NCBI GenBank assembly: GCA_040754395.1
Contig: JBFMCL010000014.1
Location: 20,828 to 84,827, forward strand
DNA length: 64,000 bases
Reading direction: 5' to 3'
Source of the DNA: Nitrospirota bacterium
GTDB lineage: Bacteria; Nitrospirota; Thermodesulfovibrionia; Thermodesulfovibrionales; SM23-35
Each line of letters starts with the position of its first letter. The stretch's first letter is position 1. This document shows, piece by piece, positions 9,011 through 17,604 of this stretch. The position numbers and the translations under genes were made by a program. Under the pieces are notes generated by a model. That model did not search any database. It was given only the letters and a program-made list of their open reading frames with translations, and was not told the origin of the DNA.

Positions 9011-10077
9011 TGCCGCAAAAGATTTTGCAGGAAGTGATATCTGGCAGGAGAGTAAGCACTGCAGAAGCAAAGTATCTTTTTGAAGAGGCTGATCTGCTTG
9101 AGACTGCAAAAGCTGCTGATGCTGTCAGGCAGAAGAAGCATCCGGACGGAATCGTCACGTTTCTCATCGACCGCAATGTTAATTACACCAACATCTGTCA
9201 GAACCAGTGCGCATTTTGTGCGTTTTATCGTCCCAAAGGCCATCCTGATGCGTATGTCCTGAGCCAGGATGAGATTGAGAGAAAGGTTGCCGAGACGGTT
9301 GAACTTGGCGGCACCCAGCTTATGCTTCAGGGAGGGATCAATCCTGACCTCTCTATCGAGTATTATACGACCATGTTCAGGGAAATAAAAAACAAATTCA
9401 GGATCAGGATTCACAGCCTGTCTCCTCCTGAGATCGTGCATATCGCTGAATCAGCAGGGATGTCTATCCCGGAGGCGCTTAAGGAACTCAGGAAAGCAGG
9501 ACTCGATTCATTGCCGGGCGGAGGTGCCGAGATTCTCGCAGACCGGGTCAGGCAGAGGATCAGCCCGCGGAAGATACTCTCCGGACAGTGGCTTGAAGTT
9601 ATGGAAGAGGCGCATAAGCTTGGGCTGAAGACAACAGCGACCATGATGATCGGCACGGTTGAAACTCTTGAAGACAGGCTGGAACATCTTCTCAAAATAC
9701 GTGACCTGCAGGACAGAACTGGCGGATTTCTCTCGTTTATCCCATGGACATTCCAGCCAGGCAACACCTCGCTGGGAGGAAGTCCGGTGTTCCCGCTCGA
9801 ATATCTGAGGTTCCTGTCTCTCAGCCGGATATTTCTGGATAACTTCCGGAATATTCAGGGCTCATGGGTCACTCAGGGGAAGGATATCGGCCAGGTTTGC
9901 CTGTCTTTCGGCGCAAACGACCTTGGCAGCATCATGATCGAGGAGAATGTGGTACGGGCTGCAGGCGTTTCCCACAGGATAACTGTTGAGGGTATGGTTG
10001 ACCTGATACGGAAAGCCGGAAAGATTCCTGCCCAGAGGGACACAGAATTTGCTATTCTCAAGGCATATAATGCCTGA
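9007..10077 (+). CDS. mqnC: cyclic dehypoxanthinyl futalosine synthase MqnC (radical SAM)
   Basis: The 356-residue radical SAM protein has its cluster cysteines at C64, C68 and C71 (CQNQCAFC). QLMLQGGINPDLSIEYY and FIPWTFQPGNTSL are the MqnC versions of the blocks seen in MqnE. MqnC cyclises dehypoxanthine futalosine to the naphthoquinone precursor. The ATGA overlap with mqnA shows tight coupling. The two radical SAM genes are clearly paralogous but well diverged, and both keep their SAM-binding segments (for example DSLPGGGAEIL), so both should be active. Confidence 0.93.
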   Translation: MMPQKILQEVISGRRVSTAEAKYLFEEADLLETAKAADAVRQKKHPDGIVTFLIDRNVNYTNICQNQCAFCAFYRPKGHPDAYVLSQDEIERKVAETVELGGTQLMLQGGINPDLSIEYYTTMFREIKNKFRIRIHSLSPPEIVHIAESAGMSIPEALKELRKAGLDSLPGGGAEILADRVRQRISPRKILSGQWLEVMEEAHKLGLKTTATMMIGTVETLEDRLEHLLKIRDLQDRTGGFLSFIPWTFQPGNTSLGGSPVFPLEYLRFLSLSRIFLDNFRNIQGSWVTQGKDIGQVCLSFGANDLGSIMIEENVVRAAGVSHRITVEGMVDLIRKAGKIPAQRDTEFAILKAYNA

Positions 10078-10124
10078 AACAGGCTCACCTGTCTGAAGAA
10101 TCAATGGTTTCATGAGTTAAGGAT

Positions 10125-10955
10125 ATGATAAGGAACAGAGAAATCCCTAAAGCAGAGTTTGCCTTCATCGGCGGGTCCAGCACCTATGCGGTTGATTTCC
10201 CCGGCGACCTTGGCCTGAAAAAGACGAAAGTGCTGGATAGAAAAACATTTATGACTCCTTTTGGAGAGAGCCCGGAATTCACCCTGTTCACAATCGGGGG
10301 AGATAATGTGCTGACGCTCAGGATGCACGGATGGCGTGCCGGCGTCAGGCGGGCAGAAGCTTCGCGCCAGGTCTTCTGGGTTCTTGAGCAGGCCGGGGTA
10401 AGAACCGTTCTTGCGGAGGGAGGAGTGGGAACAATACGGCAGGACATGAAAATGCGCGATTTTATCGTCCCTGATGATTACCTTGACCTTTCCCTAAGGA
10501 AGGATGTCTGTCTTTCTGATAGGTATCTGCTCATCATGCGGGATCCGATCTGTCCCGACCTCTCCGAAGTGCTTGTTTCTGCAAGCAAAAGATTATTTCC
10601 TGACAGAAATGTGACAAGGGGAGTATATGCAGTGACTGACGGGCGGCATTTTGAAAGCCGTGCGGAGGTCAGGATGATCGCGGCTATGGGCGGAGATGTT
10701 ATTGGTCAGAGTCTCTGTCCTGAAGTGTATCTTGCCCGCGAGATAGGGGCATGTTATGCGGGTGTGTATCTGGCGGTCAACAGGGCAGAGGGAATCGGTA
10801 CTGACTGGAGCCATAAGGAATTAAAGGATATTTTCTATCAGGAAGGTATCAATATCGGAAAAATCATTCTTGAAAGTCTCTCCGAGATACCACGGTTGCA
10901 AAAGAAAAACTGTCAGTGTGCACAATTGAGAAAAAAGACTCTGCTGAAATCATAG
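10125..10955 (+). CDS. methylthioadenosine phosphorylase-like nucleosidase in the futalosine operon
   Basis: The 276-residue protein belongs to the PNP/MTAP family. GGSSTY lies at the N-terminus, GVGTIRQDMKMRDFIVPDDYLD in the middle (including the phosphate/ribose region), and EVRMIAAMGGDVIGQSLCPE toward the C-terminus with the Met that contacts ribose. MTAP normally splits methylthioadenosine. In this operon, between mqnC and ubiE and with no MqnB or MTAN gene in view, it is a strong candidate for releasing the base from aminodeoxyfutalosine or futalosine. That role is an inference from context. A dual role in methylthioadenosine salvage is equally compatible. Confidence 0.8.
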   Translation: MIRNREIPKAEFAFIGGSSTYAVDFPGDLGLKKTKVLDRKTFMTPFGESPEFTLFTIGGDNVLTLRMHGWRAGVRRAEASRQVFWVLEQAGVRTVLAEGGVGTIRQDMKMRDFIVPDDYLDLSLRKDVCLSDRYLLIMRDPICPDLSEVLVSASKRLFPDRNVTRGVYAVTDGRHFESRAEVRMIAAMGGDVIGQSLCPEVYLAREIGACYAGVYLAVNRAEGIGTDWSHKELKDIFYQEGINIGKIILESLSEIPRLQKKNCQCAQLRKKTLLKS

Positions 10956-10988
10956 AAAGAAAAACTCTGAAAATCCCCGGTGTTGTTC

Positions 10989-11711
10989 ATGAACCATTTC
11001 GACCATAAAAAGCGTGATGCACAGCAGGTGGAACAGATGTTTTCTGCGATCGCATCACGCTATGACTTCCTGAACCATGTGCTCAGCTTTGGACTGGACT
11101 TTGGCTGGCGAAGAAAGGTGGCAGAGGAAACCGGAACAATTCAATGCCGGAGAATTCTCGATGTCTGTACAGGGACCGGGGATATGGCCATCGAGCTCTG
11201 CAAGTTCTGGAGAGGAAAGGCGCATATTGATGGGCTGGATTTTTCCCATGAACTTCTTGAAGTGGCGAGGCGAAAGATCAGAAACACTAAACTCGTGGAC
11301 ATGATAACCTTAAGGGAAGGAAATGCCGAAGACCTCCCCTATCAGGATGAACAGTTCGATGCCATTACTATTACCTTCGGCCTGAGGAACATCAATGACA
11401 GACTCAGAGCGCTCAGGGAATTTTACCGTGTAGCCAGGCCGGGAGGCTGTTTTGTATGTCTGGAATTCAGTCAGCCGAGAAATGCTTTTTTTTCAGGGAT
11501 TTATTCCGTGTATCTCCTGAAACTGGTGCCGCTTGTCTCAAGACTCCTCGGCTCAAACCCCGGCGCGTACAAGTACCTTGGGGAAACGATAAAGGATTTT
11601 CCTCCCCCCACCGACCTTGCCCGGCTGATTTCGACCGCGGGATGGAGTGAGGTAACCTTCCGGACACTGGCAGGAGGGATAGTGGCACTGCACCGGGGCG
11701 TGAAATACTGA
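10989..11711 (+). CDS. ubiE: demethylmenaquinone methyltransferase (UbiE/MenG)
   Basis: The roughly 240-residue class I methyltransferase has the UbiE signatures VEQMFSAIASRYDFLNHVLSFG, LDVCTGTGDMAIEL (SAM motif I), ITITFGLRNINDRLRALREF and LEFSQPRN. It methylates demethylmenaquinone to menaquinone in the last step, and it closes the operon. The ATG at 10989 fits the usual N-terminus. A GTG at 10980 is in frame but has no better ribosome site. No clear terminator follows. The next 300 bases hold the degenerate inverted repeat described separately. Confidence 0.92.
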   Translation: MNHFDHKKRDAQQVEQMFSAIASRYDFLNHVLSFGLDFGWRRKVAEETGTIQCRRILDVCTGTGDMAIELCKFWRGKAHIDGLDFSHELLEVARRKIRNTKLVDMITLREGNAEDLPYQDEQFDAITITFGLRNINDRLRALREFYRVARPGGCFVCLEFSQPRNAFFSGIYSVYLLKLVPLVSRLLGSNPGAYKYLGETIKDFPPPTDLARLISTAGWSEVTFRTLAGGIVALHRGVKY

Positions 11712-11728
11712 TTCCTTACTATCCCTTA

Positions 11729-11989
11729 TTATTCATGAATTTTTCTGATTATCCTGAGGACAGAGTATTTTTGCTTATTCTCAGTCGTTCCTTCCTGCGA
11801 GCTCGCAGACGGGATCAATAGTCCCAAGGCTTTTACGGTCTATCACACCTATCGTTAAGTTCTTTGTTAACTTGCTCTTTATCATACAAGGCTTTTGCCT
11901 CTTTATTTTCACATAGTGTATTTGACTATCAGCAAAAGAATCCGCGCAAATACTCTATCCTCAAACGCTATTCCACGCTTCATGAATAA
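11729..11989. repeat. degenerate long inverted repeat in the gap after ubiE
   Basis: The left arm (11729-11781) and the right arm (11989-11937 on the other strand) share 11 identical bases (TTATTCATGAA), then after exactly 16 diverged bases in both arms a 15-base block with one mismatch (GAGGA[c/t]AGAGTATTT), then GC and ATTCT. About 150 bases lie between the arms. The block spacing is preserved, which suggests homologous ends of a decayed mobile element or an inverted duplication of a short sequence. No transposase is visible. The rest of this gap (11712-12013) shows no gene. Confidence 0.5.
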
Positions 11990-12013
11990 TCTGGGCTATC
12001 TGTCAATTGCATA

Positions 12014-12412
12014 TCAGTCAGTTTCTTTCCCTGTGTCCTGCAGTTTCAGCTTGTTGAATTTTTTCAGTTCCTCAACAAGTTGTTCTTCTGATATGGCTCC
12101 TATCCTGACCAATGCTTCCCCGAAAAAAATATAACTGTCGGACTGTTCTTTCAGCAGATCGTCCACTTGCTTCTGTGTCAGGTACTTTTCACGGACTGCG
12201 ATTTCACCGAACTTATCGAATGTCTCCTCCTGCAGTATCAATATCTTCTGTATATCCTCATCACTGAGCAGACCTTTTGCCTTTGCGAGTTCTCCGATCT
12301 GCAGATTATTTTTTTTCTGGATATACCTCGCCTGAAGGATATCCAATTCGGTAATGAGTTTTTTCCCGAGCAGATATCTGCCGAATTTCAAATATTTCAA
12401 CTGGAGAATCAT
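12014..12412 (-). CDS. small MshEN/GspE-N-like domain protein
   Basis: The 132-residue protein resembles the N-terminal domain of type II secretion/type IV pilus ATPases. It has two similar helical units (FGRYLLGKKLITELDILQA, then FGEIAVREKYLTQKQVDDLL and FGEALVRIGAISEEQLVEEL), each with the G-x-x-L-x-x-x-G/K-x-I/L-T/S pattern. MshEN domains bind cyclic di-GMP in some ATPases, but the key residues cannot be confirmed here. It is free-standing, with no ATPase domain attached. It converges with the menaquinone operon and its start faces the TPR gene. I do not know its function. Confidence 0.65.
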   Translation of the reverse strand: MILQLKYLKFGRYLLGKKLITELDILQARYIQKKNNLQIGELAKAKGLLSDEDIQKILILQEETFDKFGEIAVREKYLTQKQVDDLLKEQSDSYIFFGEALVRIGAISEEQLVEELKKFNKLKLQDTGKETD

Positions 12413-12556
12413 TAAATCAATACTACATTAGTAAAAGGACTTTGACAACACTTTTCATTTTCATGAGAAGAGGACCTGAAATGCCGGTGTTGTTTGAGCG
12501 TGAGCACCCTGCAAAACAACTCCGTTTTAACCAGAAATCGGGATGAAAAGGATACC

Positions 12557-12586
12557 TTGACAAACAATTCTTTGACTCCCTATACT
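12557..12586 (+). promoter_or_regulatory. promoter of the TPR gene
   Basis: A perfect TTGACA (12557-12562), an 18-base spacer and TATACT (12581-12586) precede the ATG at 12596 by only nine bases. No Shine-Dalgarno sequence fits between them. Transcription from this promoter would begin about three bases before the start codon, so the mRNA is probably leaderless. Confidence 0.7.
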
Positions 12587-12595
12587 TTGTAGACG

Positions 12596-13303
12596 ATGAA
12601 CCAGCAGACACACGAACTCCATGAACGCGGGACGCAGCTTTTTGAAGAAGGCAGGTATACAGAGGCAGAACCCATCCTGAAGGATGTAATCAGCTCGAAT
12701 CCACGATATGCTGATGTCCATAACAAGCTTGGAATAATATCTCATCTGAGAGGGGACTACAGGCAGGCAGCGGCGTATTTCAAAAAGGCGCTTGAACTGA
12801 ATCCCCACTATACCGAGGCATCGCTGAATCTTGCAATAACCTACAACGAGCTCAGTGAATTCAAAAGAGCACAGGAGGTGTTTTCTCTCGCCGCCCAAAT
12901 AGCGCGTCCCACCCCAAAGGCAATTGACCCTTTTATTGCAGGGAAACTTGCCAACGAACATTACAAGCTCGGTAAAATTTATCTTGATTTCGGCATGAAT
13001 GATGAGGCTATCGGAGAATTTGAAAAAGCGGTCAGGATGTTTCCCCGCCTCCCTGATGTGCATACAAAGCTCGGAATTGCGTTGAGGAACAAGGGTCTTA
13101 TCGAAGATGCCATTACGCATTTTGTGAAGGCAAAAGAGATCAACCCTAATTATGGTCCTGCCTGGGTTCAACTCGGGCTGAGCTATTACATGAAAGGTCT
13201 TACCGGGCTCGCCCTGGAAGAATGGGAAAAAGCGCTGCAACAGATCCCTCACCTCAAAGAGGCAGAAGCATACCTTGGCCTTCTGAAGAAAGAGGAAAAA
13301 TAA
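12596..13303 (+). CDS. tetratricopeptide repeat protein
   Basis: The 235-residue protein consists almost entirely of TPR units. Clear repeats are seen at ARYTEAEPILKDVISSNP-type positions (residues about 8-41), ADVHNKLGIISHLRGDYRQA, TEASLNLAITYNELSEFKRA, YKLGKIYLDFGMNDEAIGEF, DVHTKLGIALRNKGLIEDAI and GPAWVQLGLSYYMKGLTGLA. It has no signal peptide or membrane segment, so it is likely a cytoplasmic scaffold for protein contacts. The partner is unknown. It ends 6 bases before oppD and may share its transcript. Confidence 0.85.
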   Translation: MNQQTHELHERGTQLFEEGRYTEAEPILKDVISSNPRYADVHNKLGIISHLRGDYRQAAAYFKKALELNPHYTEASLNLAITYNELSEFKRAQEVFSLAAQIARPTPKAIDPFIAGKLANEHYKLGKIYLDFGMNDEAIGEFEKAVRMFPRLPDVHTKLGIALRNKGLIEDAITHFVKAKEINPNYGPAWVQLGLSYYMKGLTGLALEEWEKALQQIPHLKEAEAYLGLLKKEEK

Positions 13304-13309
13304 TCTGCG

Positions 13310-14278
13310 GTGTCCCTCCTCGAAATAAGGGACCTCGTCATATCCTTTAGATTTGCCCACCAGACTGTTCAGGTCGTTTCACATCTCGATTTCCGGATTG
13401 AAGAGGCCGAGGTATTCGGCCTTGTGGGGGAAAGCGGATGCGGAAAAAGTCTGACCGCTCTGGGCATTATGGGGATCCTGCCGCATAATGCACGTGCGGA
13501 AGGCCGGATAATCTTCAAAGGTAACGATCTGCTAACACTTGAGAAAGGAGCCATGAGAGCGTTAAGGGGCAGGGAACTCGCCATGATTTTTCAGGAGCCG
13601 ATGACTTCGCTGAACCCAGTGCTTACCATAGGCTATCAGGTAGCCGAGGTGCTCAGGACACACCTCGGACTCTCCAGAAAAGACGCGATGGCGCAGACCG
13701 TTGAGCTCCTGAAAGCCGTGAAAATACCCTCACCGGACATAAGGATAAAGGAATATCCTCACCAGATGTCCGGGGGGATGAGACAGAGGGTCATGATCGC
13801 GATGGCGATAGCCTGCAATCCGTCCCTCCTTATCGCTGATGAGCCAACAACCGCGCTTGATGTTACCATCCAGGCCCAGATTCTCGATCTCCTCAGAAAC
13901 CTCAGAAAACAGCGGCGCATGGCGGTATTGCTGATTACTCATGACATCGGTGTCATTGCAGAGAATGCTGCTTCCGCAGCCATTATGTATGCGGGAAGAA
14001 TTATGGAAATGTCCCGGGTCTCGGGTCTCCTGACCACGCCAAAACATCCATATACCATCGGACTTCTTGAGTCACTCCCGAAAGCAAAGGGGATTCCCCT
14101 CAAACCAATCCCGGGGTCTGTGCCGAGACCTCATGAACTCCCACCGGGTTGCAGGTTTTCGAACCGGTGCCTCTCCATGATTCCTGAATGCGAGAAAGAG
14201 GAGCCGAGACTGCGGGAAATTACGCCGGGACATTTTGTACGGTGCATACGCGCAGGGGATATCAGATGGGAATCTTAG
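13310..14278 (+). CDS. oppD: peptide/nickel ABC transporter ATP-binding protein (OppD/DppD)
   Basis: The 322-residue ATPase has Walker A GESGCGKS, signature MSGGMRQR, Walker [13 protein letters not shown] and the H-loop THD. The C-terminal oligopeptide-transporter extension ([11 protein letters not shown], then [10 protein letters not shown]) has cysteines that in the family hold an Fe-S cluster. The GTG start follows GAGGAAAA at the end of the TPR gene. Together with oppF and the oppBC permeases on the other strand it would energise uptake of peptides, nickel or a similar solute. No solute-binding protein gene lies in the window. Confidence 0.9.
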   Translation: MSLLEIRDLVISFRFAHQTVQVVSHLDFRIEEAEVFGLVGESGCGKSLTALGIMGILPHNARAEGRIIFKGNDLLTLEKGAMRALRGRELAMIFQEPMTSLNPVLTIGYQVAEVLRTHLGLSRKDAMAQTVELLKAVKIPSPDIRIKEYPHQMSGGMRQRVMIAMAIACNPSLLIADEPTTALDVTIQAQILDLLRNLRKQRRMAVLLITHDIGVIAENAASAAIMYAGRIMEMSRVSGLLTTPKHPYTIGLLESLPKAKGIPLKPIPGSVPRPHELPPGCRFSNRCLSMIPECEKEEPRLREITPGHFVRCIRAGDIRWES

Positions 14279-15216
14279 ATGTCATACGCCTGAAAAAATA
14301 CTTTCCGGTCAAGCGAAAGGCATTTGCAAAGCAGGAATGGCTGAAGGCTGTTGACGGCTTAGATTTGTCCGTACAGGAGGGAAAAGTCTTCGCACTGGTG
14401 GGGGAAAGCGGCTCGGGGAAGTCAACCGTGGCAAGGCTCATCCTGAAGTTGATAGCTCCTACGTCCGGAAAAGTCCTTTTTCAGGGCAGTGACGTCAATG
14501 GAATGGGACGGGATGAACTCCTGCGGTTCCGGAAATCGGTACAGATCGTGTTTCAGGACCCGTTTGCATCGCTCAACCCCCGGATGACCGTATTTGATAC
14601 TCTCTCGGAGCCCCTGAAAATACACGGAATTGGTCAACGGTCAGAACTCAGGGAGAGAGTAGCCGGCCTGTTGCATAGCGTTGGACTTCAGACCGATGTG
14701 TTCACCCGCTACCCGCATGAGTTCAGCGGTGGCCAGAGACAGCGGATCTGTATCGCAAGGGCACTTGCTGTTTCACCAAAGGTTATTGTGGCAGATGAGC
14801 CTCTCTCAGCGCTTGATGTGTCGATTCAGGCACAGATCCTGACCATTCTGCAGGAACTCCAGCGAACCTCGAATATCTCATTTCTCTTTATCAGCCATGA
14901 CCTCAGGGTAGTGCAGTATTTCAGCGATGAAATCGCTGTCATGTATCTTGGAAAGATCGTGGAATCAGGAAAAACAGATGTGCTTTTCGATGCACCGCAA
15001 CATCCTTATACCGTCGAACTGCTTTCGTCCGCCCCTAAAATCACGCCAGGTGGAAAACCCAGAGAGATCCTGAAAGGAGATGTCCCAAGCCCGATTGATA
15101 TTCCGCCGGGGTGTCCCTTTCATCCGAGATGCCCGAAAAGATTTGACCCTTGTGACAGGATTGTCCCAACGCTACAGGAGACAGGAAACGGATTTGTGTC
15201 CTGTCATCTGTTCTAG
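14266..15216 (+). CDS. oppF: peptide/nickel ABC transporter ATP-binding protein (OppF/DppF)
   Basis: The 316-residue partner ATPase of OppD has Walker A GESGSGKS, signature FSGGQRQR, Walker B VIVADEPLSALD and the C-terminal block PPGCPFHPRCPKRFDPC. I start it at ATG 14266 ([16 protein letters not shown]), which overlaps oppD by 13 bases. Earlier in-frame codons lie deep in oppD. Its end is tail to tail with the cfa remnant on the minus strand. Confidence 0.9.
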   Translation: MGILDVIRLKKYFPVKRKAFAKQEWLKAVDGLDLSVQEGKVFALVGESGSGKSTVARLILKLIAPTSGKVLFQGSDVNGMGRDELLRFRKSVQIVFQDPFASLNPRMTVFDTLSEPLKIHGIGQRSELRERVAGLLHSVGLQTDVFTRYPHEFSGGQRQRICIARALAVSPKVIVADEPLSALDVSIQAQILTILQELQRTSNISFLFISHDLRVVQYFSDEIAVMYLGKIVESGKTDVLFDAPQHPYTVELLSSAPKITPGGKPREILKGDVPSPIDIPPGCPFHPRCPKRFDPCDRIVPTLQETGNGFVSCHLF

Positions 15217-15231
15217 CTGTTTTGTTTTCGT

Positions 15232-15793
15232 TTATCGAACCGCAGTATATCCCCCGGGGATTCCGTCTTTTGAGAGCACAATCTGCCACACCTGCAGACA
15301 GCGTGCCCTGAAGGTTCCTGCGCAACTCAAAAGATAATATTTCCACATGCGGTAAAAGCAATCATCGTAGAGTTTACGCAGTTCTTCCCAGTTCCTGTGA
15401 AAGTTGTCAAACCATGACATAAGCGTTCGGTCATAGTCAGGACCGAAATTATGCCAGTCTTCGATTACAAAGAGGTTCTCTATGGATTCACTGATCTGCG
15501 CGCACAGTTAAAAACAACTACCTTATAAAGCTCGATCCTGAGTGCCAGATTTTTTTCACCGTTTTTTCTGGCCGCAACGGCATCAGCCTGCAAAAAAATT
15601 CATCGAGGCGATCACATTCCCACCATCCGTTCATGAAGGTTTCGCCGAGGCCAAGGCTCCCGTCCCTGAGAACCCGTTTGAAAAAATCCTGATTTCCTAT
15701 GCGTATGTCCGCGGGATTGGACCCATCGATGACGATCCCTGCAGGATGCAGAATCTTCTGCACAAGCCTTCTCAGTTCTTCGATTCCAGACAT
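15232..15793 (-). pseudogene. cfa: cyclopropane-fatty-acyl-phospholipid synthase, internally deleted
   Basis: The first 91 codons encode a good Cfa N-terminus (GIVIDGSNPADIRIGNQDFF and GSLGLGETFMNGWWECDRLD) and then hit a stop at 15518. Immediately downstream, another open stretch from about 15500 to 15232 encodes the Cfa C-terminus (FVIEDWHNFGPDYDRTLMSW, FYRMWKYYLLSCAGTFRAR, LQVWQIVLSK). About 200 residues in between, including the SAM-binding methyltransferase core, are missing compared with the roughly 380-residue enzyme. The remnants are still well conserved, so the deletion looks recent. An assembly error is possible. Confidence 0.85.
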
Positions 15794-16134
15794 CTTGAGA
15801 ACCCGTTCAGACTTATCTTGATATTAGCAATTTTCGCAAAAAATGCAAGTGCCGCACACGCTGTGCTGCTTTTGCAGGCATTTCGGCAAGGAATGCCCCT
15901 GTGTTCAGGAGGATAGAAGAGCATTGTTTCACGGACGTGATTCAGGATTGCGGCAAACCGCAGCATACTGGAACTGAGATATTCTGAAACAACTCCGGGA
16001 TCAAAGAAATACCATTTGTGTATTTCCGGATAGTCTCTCTGTGACGGGATGATGCATCCCGGGAGATGCTGTATGTCGGCAGGGAAAAATGGTAATATTA
16101 TCAGACAGAAAAAGGAAGGTGTAGCCTACACAGG
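15794..16134. other. 340-base gap between the cfa remnant and pyrE
   Basis: No confident gene is present. On the minus strand a frame stays open from about 16100 to 15772 and reads, in part, YPEIHKWYFFDPGVVSEYLS and LRFAAILNHVRETMLFY. This looks protein-like, but I do not recognise it and it lacks an upstream ATG. It could be a remnant of a gene that stood before cfa. A short inverted repeat, GTGTAG/CTACAC (16119-16131), lies just before the pyrE start. Confidence 0.35.
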
Positions 16135-16689
16135 ATGAAAAATCGTTTAATAGAACTGATCATTAAAAAGGCGTTCAAATACAGCAAAGAACCGGTATTC
16201 AGGCTTGTGTCCGGCAACATGAGCAACTATTATTTCAACTGCAAGGCAGTTACGCTTCATCCCGAAGGCATGTATCTTATCGGCAATCTGATTTTTGACC
16301 TCATTAGTGACCTTGCAGTGAAAGGAATCGGCGGTCTTACGCTCGGAGCTGACCCGATAGCCTGTGCAGTCGCCTATACCTCTCACACCAGGAAGAAGCC
16401 CATAGAAGCGTTTGTGGTGCGCAAAACTGCAAAAACACACGGCACCATGCAATGGATTGAGGGAAACGTAACCAAAGGAGACTGCGTCGTGATTGTTGAT
16501 GATGTCATAACCACAGGAAAATCCACCATCGAAGCAATAACAAAGGCCCAGGAAGGCGGTCTCCGGATTGTGGCGGTGGTTGCCCTCATCGACAGGCAGG
16601 AGGGCGGACGTGAGGCGGTAGAGGCATTGGGGTACAGACTGAATGCGCTCATTACCAGAGATGAAGTGATGGAGCGATACACACTATAG
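16135..16689 (+). CDS. pyrE: orotate phosphoribosyltransferase
   Basis: The 184-residue enzyme carries the PRPP-binding signature VVIVDDVITTGKS at about residues 119-131 and the OPRT flexible loop with FVVRKTAKTHG. It makes OMP from orotate in pyrimidine synthesis. It stands apart from the pyrR-pyrB-pyrC-carAB operon 5 kb away and has no visible PyrR loop of its own. AAGGAAGG lies 14-20 bases before the ATG. It is flanked by opp genes on both sides, which points to local rearrangement. Confidence 0.92.
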   Translation: MKNRLIELIIKKAFKYSKEPVFRLVSGNMSNYYFNCKAVTLHPEGMYLIGNLIFDLISDLAVKGIGGLTLGADPIACAVAYTSHTRKKPIEAFVVRKTAKTHGTMQWIEGNVTKGDCVVIVDDVITTGKSTIEAITKAQEGGLRIVAVVALIDRQEGGREAVEALGYRLNALITRDEVMERYTL

Positions 16690-16743
16690 GAAAAACCGTC
16701 CCGCGTTACTTCGGACCTCCCGCTTTATGAAGTGTTGTACGGC

Positions 16744-17595
16744 TTATTCCTTTTCTGATCCCCAAAGCCGGGGGTCAAGTGCATCCCTCAGCCCTTCGCC
16801 GACAAGATTGTAGCTCAAGACAGTGATGAGGATCGCAAGGCCCGGGTAAAGGGATAACCACCACGCGATTTCGATATTGTCCTTTCCGGCGGTCAGGATA
16901 TTGCCCCAGCTTGGATCAGGTGGCTGGACACCGAGGCCAAGAAAGGAAAGTCCTGACTCAATGAGGATTGCCCCTGCGACGCCGAAGGTTGCCGCGACAA
17001 ATACCGGCGAAAGGGCGTTCGGAAGGATATGTCTGAAAATGAGCCGCCTGTTGGTAATCCCGATTGCCTTTGCCGCATCCACAAAATCCCGTTCTTTCAG
17101 GGAAAGGAATTCGGCTCTGACAAGCCTTGCAACATCCATCCAGCTGGTAATCCCTATGACAACCATAATCGTAAAAATGTTCGGTTCAAGGATTGCGATG
17201 ACCGCAAGGATCAGAAAAAATGTGGGAAATGCCAGCATGATGTCGACAAATCTCATTAAGACCGCGTCTGTTTTTCCCCCGTAGAAGCCTGCGACAGCCC
17301 CGATAATGATGCCTATTACCAGTGCAATGCCCACTGCGACGAACCCGACCTTCAACGACACCCTGCTGCCCCAAATGATTCTTGAGAGCAGGTCCCTTCC
17401 AAGTTCATCGGTCCCGAGCAGATGCTGTGTCCCGGGAGGGGAAAGCACATTATGCACATCTATTGCTGAGGGATCATAGGGTGCGATGAAAGGGGCGAGA
17501 AGGGAGGTGATGATGAGGATAAGCACAACTGTGGCGCCAGCGGCCGAGAGACGGTTTCTCGTAAACCTTTTGCCTATGATGGTGACAAGCCGCAT
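16744..17595 (-). CDS. oppC: peptide/nickel ABC transporter permease (OppC/DppC)
   Basis: The 283-residue permease has an N-terminal membrane helix (AAGATVVLILIITSLLAPFI), the LLGTDELGRDLLSRIIWGSR block typical of DppC/OppC, and the BPD-transporter EAA loop (FVDAAKAIGITNRRLIFRHI). It lies 9 bases after oppB in the same operon. The matching ATPases OppD and OppF are encoded on the opposite strand 1.5 kb away, separated by the cfa remnant and pyrE. Confidence 0.92.
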   Translation of the reverse strand: MRLVTIIGKRFTRNRLSAAGATVVLILIITSLLAPFIAPYDPSAIDVHNVLSPPGTQHLLGTDELGRDLLSRIIWGSRVSLKVGFVAVGIALVIGIIIGAVAGFYGGKTDAVLMRFVDIMLAFPTFFLILAVIAILEPNIFTIMVVIGITSWMDVARLVRAEFLSLKERDFVDAAKAIGITNRRLIFRHILPNALSPVFVAATFGVAGAILIESGLSFLGLGVQPPDPSWGNILTAGKDNIEIAWWLSLYPGLAILITVLSYNLVGEGLRDALDPRLWGSEKE

Positions 17596-17604
17596 TTTTC
17601 TGCG

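Noticed and set aside
12527..13360. 277-codon minus-strand frame
   Set aside because: It is antisense to the TPR gene, whose repeat structure is unmistakable.
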